In this document: piece after piece, positions 5,217 to 6,475 of the stretch
How positions within the stretch are numbered: position 1 is the first letter of the stretch
Layout of the letters: each line of letters opens with the position of its first letter
From: Altererythrobacter sp.
GTDB taxonomy: Bacteria > Pseudomonadota > Alphaproteobacteria > Sphingomonadales > Sphingomonadaceae
Reading direction: 5' to 3'
DNA length: 6,475 nucleotides
Assembly (NCBI GenBank): GCA_023299945.1
Contig: JALZVZ010000258.1
Coordinates: forward strand, 1 to 6,475
Made by a program: the position numbers and the translations under genes
Notes under the pieces: generated by a model
What the model was told of the DNA's origin: nothing
The model's input: only the letters and a program-made list of their open reading frames with translations
Databases searched by the model: none

Positions 5217-6475
5217 TGGCAAAAGCAACATCAGCTTCTAAGAGCGCGGGTCTGCGCGGGCACCAAATTTTACATAATGGTGCGCTCAATAAATCAACGG
5301 CCTTCACGGCGCAGGAACGGGACGATCTGGGGCTACGCGGCCTTTTGCCCTATAGCGTTTGTTCGCAGGAAAACCATCAGGTGAGGGCGCTCGAAAACTT
5401 GCGACGCAAAGCCTATGATATTGAGAAATACATTTTCCTCAGCGCGCTTCAGGATCGCGATGAGACGCTTTTTTATCGTACCGTAATCGATAATATCGAA
5501 GAGATCATGCCGTTGATTTATACGCCAACGGTCGGTCAGGCGTGTAAGGAATTCGCTCATATCTTTAGAAGGCCCCAAGGTTTCTACATCACCCCTGATG
5601 ACAAGGGACATATCCGCAAGATGCTGGATAATTGGGACGCTGATGATGTTAAAGTTACCGTTGTTACCGATGGCCAGCGCATTTTGGGTCTTGGCGATCT
5701 GGGCTCCAACGGTATGGGCATTCCGATTGGTAAGTTGGCGCTATATACAGCGTGTGCGGGCATCCATCCCGACCAATGCCTTCCGGTAATGCTGGATGTT
5801 GGCACCAATAATGAAGAGCTTTTGAACGACCCGCTTTATCTGGGTTATCCAAAAAAGCGGCTAGAAGGCCAAGCCTATCTAGATCTGGTCGAAGAATTTG
5901 TCGAAGCGGTGATGGATAAATATCCTACGTCCTTGTTGCAGTTTGAAGATTTCCTAACGCCTAATGCGTATAAATTGCTCGATATCTATCGGGACAGGAT
6001 CCTGTGTTTCAATGATGATATACAAGGCACCGCTGCTGTTTCATTGTCGGGTGTCATCGCGTCCAACCGCGTAACAGGCAATAATTTCAAAGATCTTCGG
6101 ATCATGTTTCTTGGCGCGGGCTCTGCTGCGACGGGAATTGGCGATCTCATGCTTGCGGCCTTTAAGGCGCAGGGTTTGAGCGAAGAAGAGGCGATTAAAC
6201 GTCTCTGGTTTGTGGATCAGAATGGCCTAGTGGTAAAAGCCCGCGACGATCTGATGAGCCACAACATCCCTTATGCGCATGATTATGATCAGCTTGGTTT
6301 TGTTGAAGCGATTGAGGATATCAAGCCTCATGTTCTGATCGGTGCAACTGGAGCGCCTGGCACATTCACCAAAGAAGTGATTGAGGCCATGTGCCGGATA
6401 AATGAGCATCCAGCCATTTTCGCACTGTCTAACCCAACATCGCGGGCCGAATGTACTGCTGAGCAAGCTTATGAA
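5216..6475 (+). CDS. maeA: Malic enzyme, large form, NAD(P)-dependent (partial, 3' end cut by window)
   Basis: The first 420 residues of a malic enzyme are present, and the frame is still open at the right edge. Large-form enzymes are about 540-565 residues, so roughly 120-145 are missing. The enzyme converts malate to pyruvate and CO2 while reducing NAD+ or NADP+, in the cytoplasm. Family blocks in order are FTAQERDDLGLRGLLP (30-45), YTPTVGQAC (102-110, Tyr102 catalytic), ILGLGDLGSNGMGIPIGKL (156-174, Lys173 catalytic), FEDF (243-246) and NDDIQGTAAV (266-275). Glu244, Asp245 and Asp268 bind the metal. The Rossmann loop GAGSAATGIG (300-309) and ALSNPTSRAE (403-412) follow. Motifs match the E. 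coli SfcA/MaeA and eukaryotic type, not the shorter MaeB-like type fused to phosphotransacetylase. Coenzyme preference cannot be settled from the motifs seen, so the symbol is by family. The start overlaps the poxB stop (TAATG). Confidence 0.93.
   Translation, partial: MAKATSASKSAGLRGHQILHNGALNKSTAFTAQERDDLGLRGLLPYSVCSQENHQVRALENLRRKAYDIEKYIFLSALQDRDETLFYRTVIDNIEEIMPLIYTPTVGQACKEFAHIFRRPQGFYITPDDKGHIRKMLDNWDADDVKVTVVTDGQRILGLGDLGSNGMGIPIGKLALYTACAGIHPDQCLPVMLDVGTNNEELLNDPLYLGYPKKRLEGQAYLDLVEEFVEAVMDKYPTSLLQFEDFLTPNAYKLLDIYRDRILCFNDDIQGTAAVSLSGVIASNRVTGNNFKDLRIMFLGAGSAATGIGDLMLAAFKAQGLSEEEAIKRLWFVDQNGLVVKARDDLMSHNIPYAHDYDQLGFVEAIEDIKPHVLIGATGAPGTFTKEVIEAMCRINEHPAIFALSNPTSRAECTAEQAYE

Overview
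The window holds two divergent transcription units separated by about 308 bases. Both look like intact chromosomal genes of a Gram-negative bacterium. Base composition is near half GC by eye and even across the window, and the gene families are typical of Proteobacteria. My best guess is an alphaproteobacterium, possibly sphingomonad-like, because a STAS-fused MlaE permease, ATPase, single-MCE protein and PqiC-type lipoprotein commonly occur together there. That placement is inference and was not tested by any search.

Left unit (minus strand, 3219 down to 1): a four-gene cassette for an MCE-type phospholipid/lipid ABC transporter. The order of transcription is permease with an N-terminal STAS-like extension (3219-2113), ATPase (2111-1332), MCE/MlaD-like periplasmic protein (1335-361) and a PqiC-type auxiliary outer-membrane lipoprotein (364 to beyond position 1, cut by the window). 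The genes are packed as tightly as possible: a 1-base gap, then two ATGA overlaps. Together they would form an inner-membrane permease/ATPase motor, an MCE ring and shaft spanning the periplasm, and a lipoprotein at the outer membrane.

Middle (3220-3527): a divergent, gene-free region that must carry the start signals of both units. It holds two overlapping inverted repeats (3373-3407 and 3405-3427). I could not identify a convincing sigma-70-type promoter on either strand.

Right unit (plus strand, 3528 to the end): a PoxB-type, thiamine-diphosphate and FAD dependent pyruvate:quinone oxidoreductase (3528-5216), followed with a 1-base TAATG overlap by a large-form malic enzyme (5216 to beyond 6475, about three quarters present). 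Read together, malic enzyme converts malate to pyruvate and CO2 with NAD(P)H formation. PoxB then converts pyruvate to acetate and CO2, passing electrons to the quinone pool. The pair would be a coupled malate-to-acetate route bypassing the pyruvate dehydrogenase complex.

I see no mobile element, CRISPR array, tRNA or rRNA, and no clearly new system. The points most worth a second look are the translationally coupled poxB-malic enzyme pair, the missing lipid-binding tail of this PoxB, the long helical shaft of the single-MCE protein, and the nested dyads in the divergent promoter region.
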